The position numbers were made by a program, and so were the translations under genes. From the NCBI GenBank assembly GCA_023400055.1, contig JAEXFN010000049.1:1-64000 (forward strand): 64,000 bases of DNA, given 5' to 3'. Each line of letters opens with the position of its first letter. Position 1 is the stretch's first letter. Under the pieces are notes generated by a model, which was not told the origin of the DNA, searched no databases, and saw nothing but the letters and a program-made list of their open reading frames with translations. The DNA is from Bacillota bacterium (GTDB lineage: Bacteria > Bacillota > UBA4882 > UBA8346). Positions 50,667-59,403 of the stretch are shown in pieces.

Positions 50667-51950
50667 TTATTTCTGCGCTTTCAATTCAGCCAATTTGGCT
50701 TGGAACTGGCTGACGAGTTCATCCGCGGCTTGTTGCGGGGTCAGCCGGGCGAAACCGACCTTTTGCACGACATCCTGGAAGATATTCACCAATTCGCTGT
50801 TGTTGGTCAGCGCGGTCTCCGGCAAACCGGCGTGTTTCACGCCCACGTTGACCGCGGCGGCCACGTTCTTGTCGAGAATGTTCTTGTCAGCCAAGACTTT
50901 CCGGCCATTGGTGGTGGCGGGAACGCCGCGGGACATCTGCAACGTCGCAATCGCTTCGGGATCATTGAAGAACCAGTTCAAGAACTTGAGCGCCTCTTTG
51001 GGATGGGCCGAACGGCTGTTGATGGCGATCACCTGGGACGGACGGACGATCAAACCGGTATTTTTGGCACCCTTGGCGATCGCCGGACGCATGACTCCCA
51101 GTTGGAAATTGGGCCGTTTATGAACATACATGCTGGAAGCCCAGTCCAGATGGATACCGTTCTTGCCGCTGATCCATTTCGGATCCTGCTCCATTTTGTT
51201 ATTGAAGAGCATGCTCTGCTCGAACGGCTCGACCGTTCCGCTGTCCAGCAGTTTCCGCAGATAGGTAAAGGCGTCGACGATCTGCGCTTTGGTGAAGCCC
51301 ATCGTGTAATCGTTATTAATCCAGGGTTTGCCGGTTTTGTTGCCGACATAGGCCTTGATCGTGTCCATGCAGGAACGCAGGTCGAACTGCAACAGGTAGC
51401 CATCTTTCTCCTGCTTATGATAGCGCGTGCCATTCTCCAGCAGGTTATCCCAGTTCCAATCGATATTGGCCTTGATGCCCAGCTTGGCCATCTGGTCCAT
51501 GTTCACGACATAGGTCGCGGCGTTCAAACCGGTCGGGAGACCCACCAGTTTCTTGTCCACCGAACACATGTCGGCCAGGAACTTCTTGTCGAAACCGTTC
51601 AAACGGATGACCGATTTGTATCGGTTGAGATCCAGGAAGAGATCGCCCTGGGCCATCAGATCGGCCAACCAGGGTTGATCGAGCTGAATAATGTCGGGCG
51701 CGTTGCCGCCGGCCAATTGGGTCAATAGCTTTTGTTGATAGCCGTCCCAGCCGCTATACTCGCCTTCGATCTTGACATTGGGGTTCTCTTTCATATACAG
51801 GGCGATCGCCGCCAGAGTTGGCTTGTGCCGGTCCTCACCGCCCCACCAGGAAAAACGCAACGTGGCATTTTCCTTGGGCGCTGCGAAAATCGGCAGGCTC
51901 ATCAGAGCCAACATACCTAAAACTCCGCAGAACTTCAAAAAGCGTTTCAT
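50667..51950 (-). CDS. Extracellular sugar-binding protein, third system
   Basis: Family-1 solute-binding protein of 427 residues. The signal peptide MKRFLKFCGVLGMLALMSL ends at PIFA-APKEN with no lipobox. The mature part has TLRFSWWGGEDRHKPTLAAI, IEGEYSGWDGYQQKLLTQLA, GGNAPDIIQLDQPWLADL and VGLPTGLNAATYVVNMDQM, typical of this class. GAGGGAGG precedes the ATG. Its promoter region is nearly duplicated upstream of the amidohydrolase gene, implying co-regulation, probably by the YesN-type regulator at 55136-55954. Confidence 0.94.
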   Translation of the reverse strand: MKRFLKFCGVLGMLALMSLPIFAAPKENATLRFSWWGGEDRHKPTLAAIALYMKENPNVKIEGEYSGWDGYQQKLLTQLAGGNAPDIIQLDQPWLADLMAQGDLFLDLNRYKSVIRLNGFDKKFLADMCSVDKKLVGLPTGLNAATYVVNMDQMAKLGIKANIDWNWDNLLENGTRYHKQEKDGYLLQFDLRSCMDTIKAYVGNKTGKPWINNDYTMGFTKAQIVDAFTYLRKLLDSGTVEPFEQSMLFNNKMEQDPKWISGKNGIHLDWASSMYVHKRPNFQLGVMRPAIAKGAKNTGLIVRPSQVIAINSRSAHPKEALKFLNWFFNDPEAIATLQMSRGVPATTNGRKVLADKNILDKNVAAAVNVGVKHAGLPETALTNNSELVNIFQDVVQKVGFARLTPQQAADELVSQFQAKLAELKAQK

Positions 51951-51986
51951 GATCTACCATTCCTCCCTCGATTGAATGTTACATTG

Positions 51987-52055
51987 ATCTTAACAACCAA
52001 TTCCTTTTCCGTTAAGGAGTTGTAATTTGTAAATGGTATCAATTTTTAACGACTC
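51987..52055 (-). promoter_or_regulatory. Promoter and putative activator site of the third binding-protein gene
   Basis: On the minus strand, a -35 TTAACG (52010-52015), a 17-bp spacer and -10 TAAGAT (51987-51992). Immediately upstream is a conserved block reading GTTAAAAATTGATACC then TTTACAAATTACAACTCC. The same arrangement recurs at 53208-53277. The weak hexamers plus a conserved upstream block fit an activator-dependent promoter. Confidence 0.7.
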
Positions 52056-52105
52056 TGTAAAAACCATGGTATCTTTTTTTAAGATACCTTCCTCCCTGCC
52101 GCGAT

Positions 52106-53056
52106 TTACCGGTTCAGGGATCGCTTGGGAAGCTTGAACAACAGCCGCAACGCATTGCCGCCCATGATCAAATCTTTCTCCGTCTCGCTCAAGAAACTGG
52201 CATAGCGCGGGACCATGTCCACCATCTGCTGATAGGTGTAGAACTTCAGGGTGCCCGGAATATCGCTGCCCCAGAGGATCTTTTCCGCTCCGACTAGCTC
52301 GACGCCTTCCTTGAGCAGCGCCAGGGCCTCGGGACAGGGAAAATCCTCGCGAAGTCCCGCGCCGATGGAAGCCATGCCCAGAAAGACGTTGGGTTTTTGG
52401 CCGAGCCGGATCATTTGATACCAGCGGTCTTTCCGATGCAAATTTTCGCGGTTCATCCCGCCCAAATGCTCCAGGATAAAGGTGATCTGCGGATACTTGT
52501 CGGTCACCCGGTCGATGGCTTCGACTTGGTAACCGGTGTGATTGGGGCGTCCGGCATCCAAAATGACCACCAGATCTTCGGCGGCGGCCAGCTCCCAAAT
52601 GGGCGTAAAGCAAGCATCGTCCAGCTTCAAGCCTTTGTGAATGCCGCACCAGCCCCAGCCGTCGCTCATCTCGAACTTCAGGATTCTTTGCCCGGGCTCG
52701 GCGGCATAATGCCGGATAAGCGCCACCGCTTCCGGATCCAGCGGATCGACCTGAATCGTCCCGATGAGGCGATCCGGATAGGCGGCAACGGCCGCGGCGA
52801 TCTCGTCATTGATCGTTCCCAGCAACGGATTTTGGAGTAGCACGGCTTTACTGATCCCCGCCAAATCCATCGTCGCCACGATCACATCGGCGGGAAAAGT
52901 GGTTTCGCGGGCATAGGGCGGCATGAATTCCAATACGCCCGTTCCGGTAGCGACTCGGCCGTAAGGCAGGGACGAAGTGGGGCCATCCCCGTTCCTGCCC
53001 TTGATGCGGTTGAAAAGGTGAATATGAATGTCCACAATTGTGCGTGTTTTTTCCAT
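52106..53056 (-). CDS. TIM-barrel amidohydrolase (COG2159-like)
   Basis: Metal-dependent hydrolase of 316 residues in the amidohydrolase_2 family, which includes lactonases and decarboxylases. The HxH metal motif is in TIVDIHIHLFNRI. Later ligands are in VVILDAGRPNHTGYQVEAID, ITFILEHLGGMNRENLH and ILWGSDIPGTLKFYTYQQMV. CTGGAG precedes the ATG. It lies between the transporter genes and the YesM/YesN pair and shares a near-duplicate promoter with the binding-protein gene. A role in opening a sugar lactone or processing the imported compound is plausible but unproven. Confidence 0.88.
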   Translation of the reverse strand: MEKTRTIVDIHIHLFNRIKGRNGDGPTSSLPYGRVATGTGVLEFMPPYARETTFPADVIVATMDLAGISKAVLLQNPLLGTINDEIAAAVAAYPDRLIGTIQVDPLDPEAVALIRHYAAEPGQRILKFEMSDGWGWCGIHKGLKLDDACFTPIWELAAAEDLVVILDAGRPNHTGYQVEAIDRVTDKYPQITFILEHLGGMNRENLHRKDRWYQMIRLGQKPNVFLGMASIGAGLREDFPCPEALALLKEGVELVGAEKILWGSDIPGTLKFYTYQQMVDMVPRYASFLSETEKDLIMGGNALRLLFKLPKRSLNR

Positions 53057-53207
53057 CGTTATCGACTCCAGCTAAGTTTTTCTTTCCAAAATTAATGGGC
53101 AGCGCGGCGAACCGGCCCGTTCAAGTGCAGCGGCAATTCTGCCGTGACCGCCGTTTTTGCCAGCCACGCCTCCTTTCGATACCAAAAAATTAACTTTACT
53201 TCATTTG

Positions 53208-53277
53208 ATCGTAACAATCAATCGTCCGCATGGTAAGGAGGTTTAATTTATAAAAGGTATCAATGATTAACAATTTT
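53208..53277 (-). promoter_or_regulatory. Promoter and putative activator site of the amidohydrolase gene
   Basis: On the minus strand, TTACCA (53231-53236), a 17-bp spacer and TACGAT (53208-53213) are preceded by GTTAATCATTGATACC and TTTATAAATTAAACCTCC. It aligns over about 70 bp with 51987-52055. Elsewhere in 53057-53364 I see no gene. Confidence 0.7.
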
Positions 53278-53364
53278 GCGAATTTCATCCCAGCCCTGGA
53301 AAGGGCGTAGGCGACGAACTCCGCTTGGGAACTTGGAGCAAGGCTGATGAGGAGACAATGCGGT

Positions 53365-55149
53365 TCAGCAGGCGTCGGTGATCGAGGGGATCCGCAGGGT
53401 GATCACGGTTCCCAAGTTTGGTTTGCTCCGAATCTGAAAAGTGATATCTTCGCCGAAAGTCAACTGCAATCGTTTTTGGGTATTCAAGAGACCGATGTGC
53501 TCGGATTCGCTCGAATCGTGCGTCAGGCTGTTGCGGATCTCGGCAAGTTTGGCGGGCTGCATGCCGATTCCATCGTCGATGAGCACGATCTTCAATCTGG
53601 ACTGGCGCTGCTGGATTTTGATCTTGATGTGCGACTTGCCCGCTTTGGCCTTGATCCCGTGATAAATGCTGTTTTCAATCAACGGCTGAAACAGCATCCG
53701 GATCACCGAGCATTCCAAAACCGGTTCGTCATACTCCCAGAATAGATCGAATTTGTCCCGGTAGCGAATCTTCTGAATCTCGACATAACTGCGGGTGTTT
53801 TTGATTTCTTCCGCGAGCGTCACCAACCGTCTGGGAGCATCCAGAGAATACTTCAGAATGTCCGACAAATTCTCCAACATTTGGCTGGTTTCGTTCGGCT
53901 TCTGGGTAAGCTGGATGATCTTCCATTTCAGCGTTTCCAGGGTGTTAAATAAAAAATGTGGGTTCAGCTGGGATTGCAACGCCAGGAGCTCCATCGCACG
54001 CAATTTGTATTTGCGTTCCGACAATTGGAGCTTCAAGTAACTTTGCTCAATAAAAGTCTTTAACAAATTATGAGTGATAAAATCGTACTCATCATGGGTT
54101 TGGACGGGCAAAGGCGGCAAAGGGTTGCCCTTTTCCGCCGAATCGATGATCGAGATGATATTCTGCAGCCGGTGATAGTTCTTGCGGGTCAGCCAATAGG
54201 TCAGCGCCAGGCCCAAAATAAACGAAAATACCAACAGCAACAAGGTCAATTGCCGCAATTTGGTCGGAACTTGATAAAGCGTACGTTGCGGCACGACGGA
54301 AATATACTTCCAGTGATACCGCTCGGAGCCCAGATACGAAATGATTAATGGATTGCGCCGCGAAGGATAAACAACGATGCCGCGGTTCCCCTGGCTGACC
54401 ATCCGGGTGAGCTGGGAATCGCTGATATCGTTCATTCTTTTGTTCTTGAAGATAATCTGATTGCTCTCGTCGACAATGGCAATTTCCTGGCTGGGAAGGG
54501 TTTCTAAGTTTTTAAGCAATCGTGCCAGATATTCCGTATAGATATTGAGGACGATCACGCCCGAATTGCGGCCGCCGGAGGGATTCAACAGCCGGTAAAT
54601 GGTCAAAACCTTGGTATTCCGGGTCTCAAATGAATAGCGGCGGATGGTCCGGGCTTCGGTCCAGATCAACGAGCGGCCGTTTTGGCGGGTATAGCTTTTC
54701 AGCCAAGAGGCGTCGTAAAAATGGTCGATGTCCACCAGGCCGTCGGTCGTCGTTACGAAACGGTTCTGCGGATTCTTGAAATAAACATAGATCGACTGAA
54801 TAAACGGCCGGGCATTGGCCGGCGCGTCGATAAAACTTTTGATGGTGGCCAGCAGGTTGTATTCTTCAAAGGTAAGGGCCTGCGATTTATTCAAGAGGTT
54901 TTTGAGCTTGACGGTGATCTCGGGATTGGTGCCAAAATTTAAATTCAATGAGTCCATCTCATTGAAGATCAGCTCCAGGTTTTCCTCGGTGAGTTTTAAG
55001 AGATTCATATTGTTGTTATTGATCTCATTTTCCACGACCCCTTTGGTCATGAAGATCGACATCAACCCCAAAATGAGCAGCGGCACCACCAGGGGGATCA
55101 AAAACACCAAGAAGTTTTTGATGAAAAACTGCGAATCAACGGTTTTCAT
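53365..55149 (-). CDS. YesM-type sensor histidine kinase, third system
   Basis: Membrane sensor of about 594 residues. Helix 1 is FFIKNFLVFLIPLVVPLLIL. A large extracellular Cache-like domain follows to about residue 285, then helix 2 (LTLLLLVFSFILGLALTYWL) and a HAMP-like linker. The kinase core has phospho-acceptor His in QSQLNPHFLFNTLETLKWKI, the N box in ENSIYHGIKAKAGKSH and the G box in LIDDGIGMQPAKL. Its start overlaps the end of the regulator gene; MRQMKT three codons earlier is an equal alternative. It would sense the compound handled by the adjacent transporter. Confidence 0.92.
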   Translation of the reverse strand: MKTVDSQFFIKNFLVFLIPLVVPLLILGLMSIFMTKGVVENEINNNNMNLLKLTEENLELIFNEMDSLNLNFGTNPEITVKLKNLLNKSQALTFEEYNLLATIKSFIDAPANARPFIQSIYVYFKNPQNRFVTTTDGLVDIDHFYDASWLKSYTRQNGRSLIWTEARTIRRYSFETRNTKVLTIYRLLNPSGGRNSGVIVLNIYTEYLARLLKNLETLPSQEIAIVDESNQIIFKNKRMNDISDSQLTRMVSQGNRGIVVYPSRRNPLIISYLGSERYHWKYISVVPQRTLYQVPTKLRQLTLLLLVFSFILGLALTYWLTRKNYHRLQNIISIIDSAEKGNPLPPLPVQTHDEYDFITHNLLKTFIEQSYLKLQLSERKYKLRAMELLALQSQLNPHFLFNTLETLKWKIIQLTQKPNETSQMLENLSDILKYSLDAPRRLVTLAEEIKNTRSYVEIQKIRYRDKFDLFWEYDEPVLECSVIRMLFQPLIENSIYHGIKAKAGKSHIKIKIQQRQSRLKIVLIDDGIGMQPAKLAEIRNSLTHDSSESEHIGLLNTQKRLQLTFGEDITFQIRSKPNLGTVITLRIPSITDAC

Positions 55150-55954
55150 CTGGCGCATTTTTCGCAAGCGGGTTATCCAGCCCATGCTCCTGCTCCTTGT
55201 AATTGCGGAATTCTTTGGGGGTTTTCCCGTAATAACTCTTGAAGGTCCGGGTAAAATTCTTGGGGTTGCTGTACCCGACCAACTCACTGATCTCATAGGT
55301 GCGATAAGAAATATCCTGTAACAGCTGGGCCGCTTTACGCATCCGGATCGTCAGCAGAAAATCGGAAAAATTCTCTCCGGTCTTCTCCTTAAAAAACTTG
55401 CTGAGATAGACGGGATTCATATGAACCAGTTTCGCGGCGTCCTCCAGCATCGCGTTTTGGTAGTTTTCCGCGATATAGGTTTTCACTGCCGCGATGACTT
55501 GTTCGGGATAGTTGCAGCCTTTGGCCAGCGGTTCCTGATTGTCGTCGGCCAGCTGCTTGTCGGACTGGGGGGAATTCCGGCGATCCAGTTCCTGCTTCAG
55601 CTTGGTGCATACATCGACCAGCTCATTATATTTGGTCGGTTTGACAATGTAATCGCTGACTCCGTAAATCAAGGCCTGCCGGGCATACTCAAACTCTTTA
55701 TAACCGCTGATAAAAACGATCTTCACCGGCGATTGCGTTTCAAAAAGGGTTTTCGCCACTTCAATGCCGTTGCAAAGCGGCATCATGATATCGCAGAGCA
55801 AGAGATCCACTGGATTTTGGCGCAGAAAATCCAATGCTTGCTGGCCGTTTTCAACCTGGCCAACGACTTCGAAGCCAAAATCATTCCAGGGGAAATAATT
55901 TCCCAGGCCATTGCGGATCTCGTATTCATCGTCGGCAATCAATAATTTGTACAT
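55136..55954 (-). CDS. YesN-type response regulator (REC + AraC HTH), third system
   Basis: Response regulator of 272 residues, much shorter than the 547-residue YesN-like protein at 4059 because it lacks the long middle region. The receiver has LLIADDEYEIRNGLGNYFPW, Asp in LLLCDIMMPLCNGIEV and Lys in YIVKPTKYNEL. The AraC domain follows: AAKLVHMNPVYLSKFFKEKT and SELVGYSNPKNFTRTFKSYY, then GKTPKEFRNYK. AAAGAGG precedes the ATG. It overlaps the kinase gene by 14 bp. It is the likely activator of the duplicated promoters at 51987-52055 and 53208-53277. Confidence 0.93.
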   Translation of the reverse strand: MYKLLIADDEYEIRNGLGNYFPWNDFGFEVVGQVENGQQALDFLRQNPVDLLLCDIMMPLCNGIEVAKTLFETQSPVKIVFISGYKEFEYARQALIYGVSDYIVKPTKYNELVDVCTKLKQELDRRNSPQSDKQLADDNQEPLAKGCNYPEQVIAAVKTYIAENYQNAMLEDAAKLVHMNPVYLSKFFKEKTGENFSDFLLTIRMRKAAQLLQDISYRTYEISELVGYSNPKNFTRTFKSYYGKTPKEFRNYKEQEHGLDNPLAKNAPDENR

Positions 55955-56077
55955 TCAATTGCCTCTTTCCCGAAACTAAATTTTTTATAGCCCCGGCGCT
56001 TATTCCTTATGAATCCGTCGCTTGCAATCCTCGGGACGGTAAGCATCGGGTTTAGGGCATCCTATCCGGGTTGAAAT

Positions 56078-57025
56078 TTAAGCCTCGCGGAGGTAATTTG
56101 GGAAATCGGCTAAGAATTCCTCGAAAAAATAGCCGAAATATTCGGGTGCGAAGGCCGAGGCGTGCGGCAGGATGGACAGATTATCGAGCGCCCATAACGG
56201 GCTGGTCTTGGGCAACGGCTCGGTCTGAAATACGTCGAGGCAGGCCCAATGAATCCGTTTTTCTTTCAAAGCCAGGCAAAGCGCGGCCTCGTCCATACAA
56301 TTGCCGCGCCCGACATTATAAAGCGCGGCGCTAGGTTTTAACAACGCCAGCTCGTCCGGTCCGATCAAGCGGTCGGTTTCCGGCCCATTCGGCAGGATAA
56401 TCACCAAATGATCGGCCAGCGGCAAGGCTTGACGGAGATCGGCGAGGGCCATCACCCGGTCTACATTCGGCTGGGCCCCGCTGAGGGTCCGTTTGATCCC
56501 GATGTTGATCATGCCGAAGGCCTTCGTGAGCCGGGCCACGTACGACCCGATGCTTCCCAGGCCGAGGATGACGCAAGTTTTCCCCTGCAAAGTCGCTATC
56601 TGGCCGCAGAGAGCGGTACTGCCCCACTCCCCTTTTTGCTGCAAGCGGTAAGCCGTGCCCAAACCCCGGGCCACCAGCAGCATCATGCCCAGCACGGTCT
56701 CGGCCATTATCCGGCCGTGATATCGGCCGAAGGTCACCCGGATCCCGGCCGCCCGCAGCTCCGCTTCGGCGATGCGCTCCCGGCCGGCGGAATAAGAGGC
56801 CACCCAACGCAGCCGGGACGCCAGTGGGAGCCACTCGCTTTTAAATTCCATGGTGATGGCAATCTCGGCTTGCGGCAACTCCGCCAGGAACTGCTCAAAG
56901 TCCCGGGCCTCAATCAGTTCAAAACCGCGCTCCCCAAGGTATTGCCGTACATCCGGCGGCACGTCCGCGTAATAGCCGAGCGGTCCCGGTTTCAGCGCGC
57001 AAAGTATCTTTCGTTTAACAATCAT
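56078..57025 (-). CDS. D-isomer-specific 2-hydroxyacid dehydrogenase
   Basis: NAD(P)-dependent oxidoreductase of 315 residues. The nucleotide-binding domain shows VILGLGSIGSYVARLTKAFG. The substrate Arg lies in YNVGRGNCMDEAALCLALKE and the catalytic Glu follows in LDVFQTEPLPKTSPLW. The catalytic His segment is ILPHASAFAPEYF. The expected basic residue after the Rossmann strand is KRT (IGIKRTLSG), which hints at NADPH use. GAGGAG precedes the ATG by 8 nt. It lies upstream of the YesN/YesM genes on the same strand. Glyoxylate/hydroxypyruvate reductase-like activity on a sugar-acid product would fit the locus. Confidence 0.92.
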   Translation of the reverse strand: MIVKRKILCALKPGPLGYYADVPPDVRQYLGERGFELIEARDFEQFLAELPQAEIAITMEFKSEWLPLASRLRWVASYSAGRERIAEAELRAAGIRVTFGRYHGRIMAETVLGMMLLVARGLGTAYRLQQKGEWGSTALCGQIATLQGKTCVILGLGSIGSYVARLTKAFGMINIGIKRTLSGAQPNVDRVMALADLRQALPLADHLVIILPNGPETDRLIGPDELALLKPSAALYNVGRGNCMDEAALCLALKEKRIHWACLDVFQTEPLPKTSPLWALDNLSILPHASAFAPEYFGYFFEEFLADFPNYLREA

Positions 57026-57315
57026 CCGCCGCTCCTCGTTCAAAAAAGATAAACCGCTTCCGTTGAATCTTTACGTCAAATCATCTAAAATATTAATCTG
57101 TCGCTTAAAAATATAAATTCCTCATTTAACTCACAAACGATCCATTTTAAATATTTCCCTGTCCTTCGCAAATTTCCTGCCGCGGATAGGATTTAACGCT
57201 ATATTCCGCCCCAGCCGGCGAAAATAAATTCCTATCGGATCCCAAATGATTAAACCGGCCCCGATTCTTCGCCCAAAGGAGGCCCAGGAACGGTTTTAAC
57301 TGGTACTTCTCCGAC

Positions 57316-57555
57316 TTATTCACAATCGGATCTGTTAATCTGGTTCAACGATCCCGTTTATCCACGGAAATAGATCACTCATTCACAAAATGAGCTCTTT
57401 CGTTAACAAAATGAGCTTACTTATCCACAAAATGAGCTTGTTGAACGACTGAATGAGCTCACTTATTCACAAAAAGAGCTCTTTCATTAACAAAATAAGC
57501 TCTTTTATCCACAAAATGAGCTTGTTGGGCGACTGAATGAGCTCGCTTATCCATA
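57316..57555 (+). repeat. Second phased DnaA-box array (21-bp period)
   Basis: Perfect TTATNCACA boxes start at 57316, 57421, 57463 and 57505. Single-mismatch boxes start at 57358 (TTATCCACG), 57379 (TCATTCACA) and 57547 (TTATCCATA), and decayed boxes at 57400 and 57484 (TCATTAACA type). Every interval is a multiple of 21 bp and all share one orientation. Box-free units read GCTTGTTGAACGACTGAA, matching the simple arrays elsewhere. Flanks 57026-57315 and 57556-57679 contain no gene. Confidence 0.82.
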
Positions 57556-57679
57556 AAAAGAGAGCCGTTATTACCAAACGGTCTTCTGGCTGAATATCAG
57601 GAATCCCAAATCATCGATTGCCTAAAAATCGGGAATTAAAATGAAAAACCCGCCGGCCGCATGGGCCCAACGGGTATTC

Positions 57680-58038
57680 CAATAACTGTCTCTATAAGCC
57701 GAGTTCTGTACCCTTGCGGGCGGTAACCATTTATCTACGGCACCGGTTGCCCGGCACCTCCAGCGACCAACCCGGGAGAAAAGCGGGCCACTTTAGCTCT
57801 CCCCTATTTGGTCTTGCTCCGGATGGGGTTTTCCAAGCCAGCCGATTCCTCGACTGCTGGTGCGCTCTTACCGCACCTTTTCAGCATTGCCATGAAACCT
57901 TGCGGCCATTCGGCGTCTCCTTTTCTGCGGCACTCTCCGTGAGGTCGCCCCCCCTGGACGTTATCCAGCATCCTGCCCTATGGAGCTCGGACTTTCCTCA
58001 GATCATACGACCCGCGGTCACCCGAGACAGTTATCAAT
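57680..58038 (-). ncRNA. rnpB: RNase P RNA (class A)
   Basis: Catalytic RNA of RNase P, about 359 nt, processing tRNA 5' ends. On the minus strand the P1 helix forms from ATAACTGTCTC (5') and GAGACAGTTAT (3'). The universal blocks GAGGAAAGTCCGAGCTCC, ATAGGGCAGGATGCTGG and the 3' segment ACAGAACTCGGCTTATAG are present. Helices between them (for example GGTAAGAGCGCACCAGCAG) look like the bacterial ancestral type rather than the Bacillus type. Confidence 0.96.
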
Positions 58039-58180
58039 TACTCATTCCGCAACGGAAGAGCGAAAACTAGTGTAACATATCATCGTCGCGCTGTCAAAGG
58101 GAGATTCCTGCCATTTTGGAAGGATCCGGCAGTAGCAATCTCGTTCCGGACCCGCTTTCATCCGTCTGAGTCGACCTCAT

Positions 58181-58894
58181 TCAGGCATAATATAAAATCC
58201 GGCCGCAACTCTCGCAAAACAGCAGCGTGTCTTCGGCTCGTTTCACCTTCTGCAGCATCGACTCGGAAAGGCTGATGTGGCACGCGCCGCAGCTGTTGCT
58301 TTTGACCTTGGCGATGCCCACCCCTTGGTGCGATTTGGCGATCCGGCGGTAACGTTCCAGCCACTCCCCGGGCAAGGTGGCGCTGACCCGTTCCGCCTCT
58401 TCGGTCAGATCCTGCTCTTCCATGGTGATTTCCAGCAGTTGTTGGGCATTCTTCTGCTTGAGCAATTCCATTTCGCGGGCGGTCTCGGCCTGAATCTTGA
58501 GCAACCGCTTGACTTTATCGGCTTGCTGTTCTTCCCCTTCCATCGACTGCAGAAGTTCATCCTCCAGCGCTGAGCGCTGTTTGGAGTATTCGGCCACTTT
58601 CTGCTGAATTTTTTCCAACTCGCGGGAACTGGAGACGGAGCCGTTATAAAGTTTCCGTTCCTCGACCGCCAGATGTTCCTGGCAGGTTTTTAGCTCCAAT
58701 TCCAGACGGCGCTGCTTTGTCGCATGATTGTGCTGTTCCGCTTCGGCCTCCTTCAAAAGAGCGCCGCTCGTTTGCCAGGCTTTCTGCCGTTCCGCCAGGT
58801 CGGGATCTGCGGCAATGCGCTGCCGGAGCTTTTGAAGCGCCGCCAACCGGCTGTCGATTTCCTGCAGTCGAAATAAATTCGGTAAATTAGCCAT
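58181..58894 (-). CDS. Coiled-coil C4-type zinc-ribbon protein (DUF164 family)
   Basis: Protein of 237 residues. A long antiparallel coiled coil covers about residues 10-180 (LFRLQEIDSRLAALQKLRQR onward, with YNGSVSSSRELEKIQQKVAE at the hinge). The C-terminal zinc ribbon has CGACHISLSESML and CESCGRILYY. This family is conserved in most bacteria and often neighbours nif3, as here; its function is not firmly established. GGAG precedes the chosen ATG; the open frame runs 30 codons further upstream without a site. It is separated from rnpB by about 140 bp. Confidence 0.93.
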   Translation of the reverse strand: MANLPNLFRLQEIDSRLAALQKLRQRIAADPDLAERQKAWQTSGALLKEAEAEQHNHATKQRRLELELKTCQEHLAVEERKLYNGSVSSSRELEKIQQKVAEYSKQRSALEDELLQSMEGEEQQADKVKRLLKIQAETAREMELLKQKNAQQLLEITMEEQDLTEEAERVSATLPGEWLERYRRIAKSHQGVGIAKVKSNSCGACHISLSESMLQKVKRAEDTLLFCESCGRILYYA

Positions 58895-59109
58895 CTCTGC
58901 TCCTATTTTCCCACATACTGAACGCTTTAAACGCTTTGAAAAGCCATGGCAAAGCCGCTTCCCCTGGAAAAATTGCTTTGCCAAAGTTTTCAGACGACTC
59001 TATCCCTTGTTTTTCCGCGTTTTTAAGATTACCCCGCCTTCGGAGAGGGTTTATCACAACGCTTTTAAAATGGCCTAGCACTCTTGGCGCTTTGCAAAGT
59101 CGGCGGAGA

Positions 59110-59292
59110 TTAACTGCGGATTGCTCCCAATAAATCCTTATAGGTCTCGATATCCATGCCGATCTCGGTCCGCTTCGCATAACAATCGATGCCGTTCTTC
59201 CGGGCGCATTCCACGCAACGTTTGGTCTCCGGCAGAGCCTCCAATCTTTCGGCAGGAATCTCTTTCCCACAAATCGTGCATTTCTGAGTCAC
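59110..59292 (-). CDS. Small TraR/DksA-type zinc-finger protein
   Basis: Protein of 60 residues consisting almost only of a four-Cys zinc finger, CTICGKEIPAERLEALPETK then RCVECARKNG, which matches the C-terminal finger of DksA/TraR proteins. The usual coiled-coil arm is absent, so it is unlikely to act like full-length DksA. The GTG start is preceded at some distance by GGGGGT. It lies between nif3 and the C4 zinc-ribbon gene on the same strand, 111 bp from the former. Confidence 0.75.
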   Translation of the reverse strand: MTQKCTICGKEIPAERLEALPETKRCVECARKNGIDCYAKRTEIGMDIETYKDLLGAIRS

Positions 59293-59403
59293 GGTAAGCG
59301 TACCCCCTTATTACTATTTGCAGCACCCAAACCCGATCCCGAGCAAGTAAGCATATAGTAACAATCCGCGGCCGAAACGGCGCCAAAACTTGATCGGCCC
59401 GGA

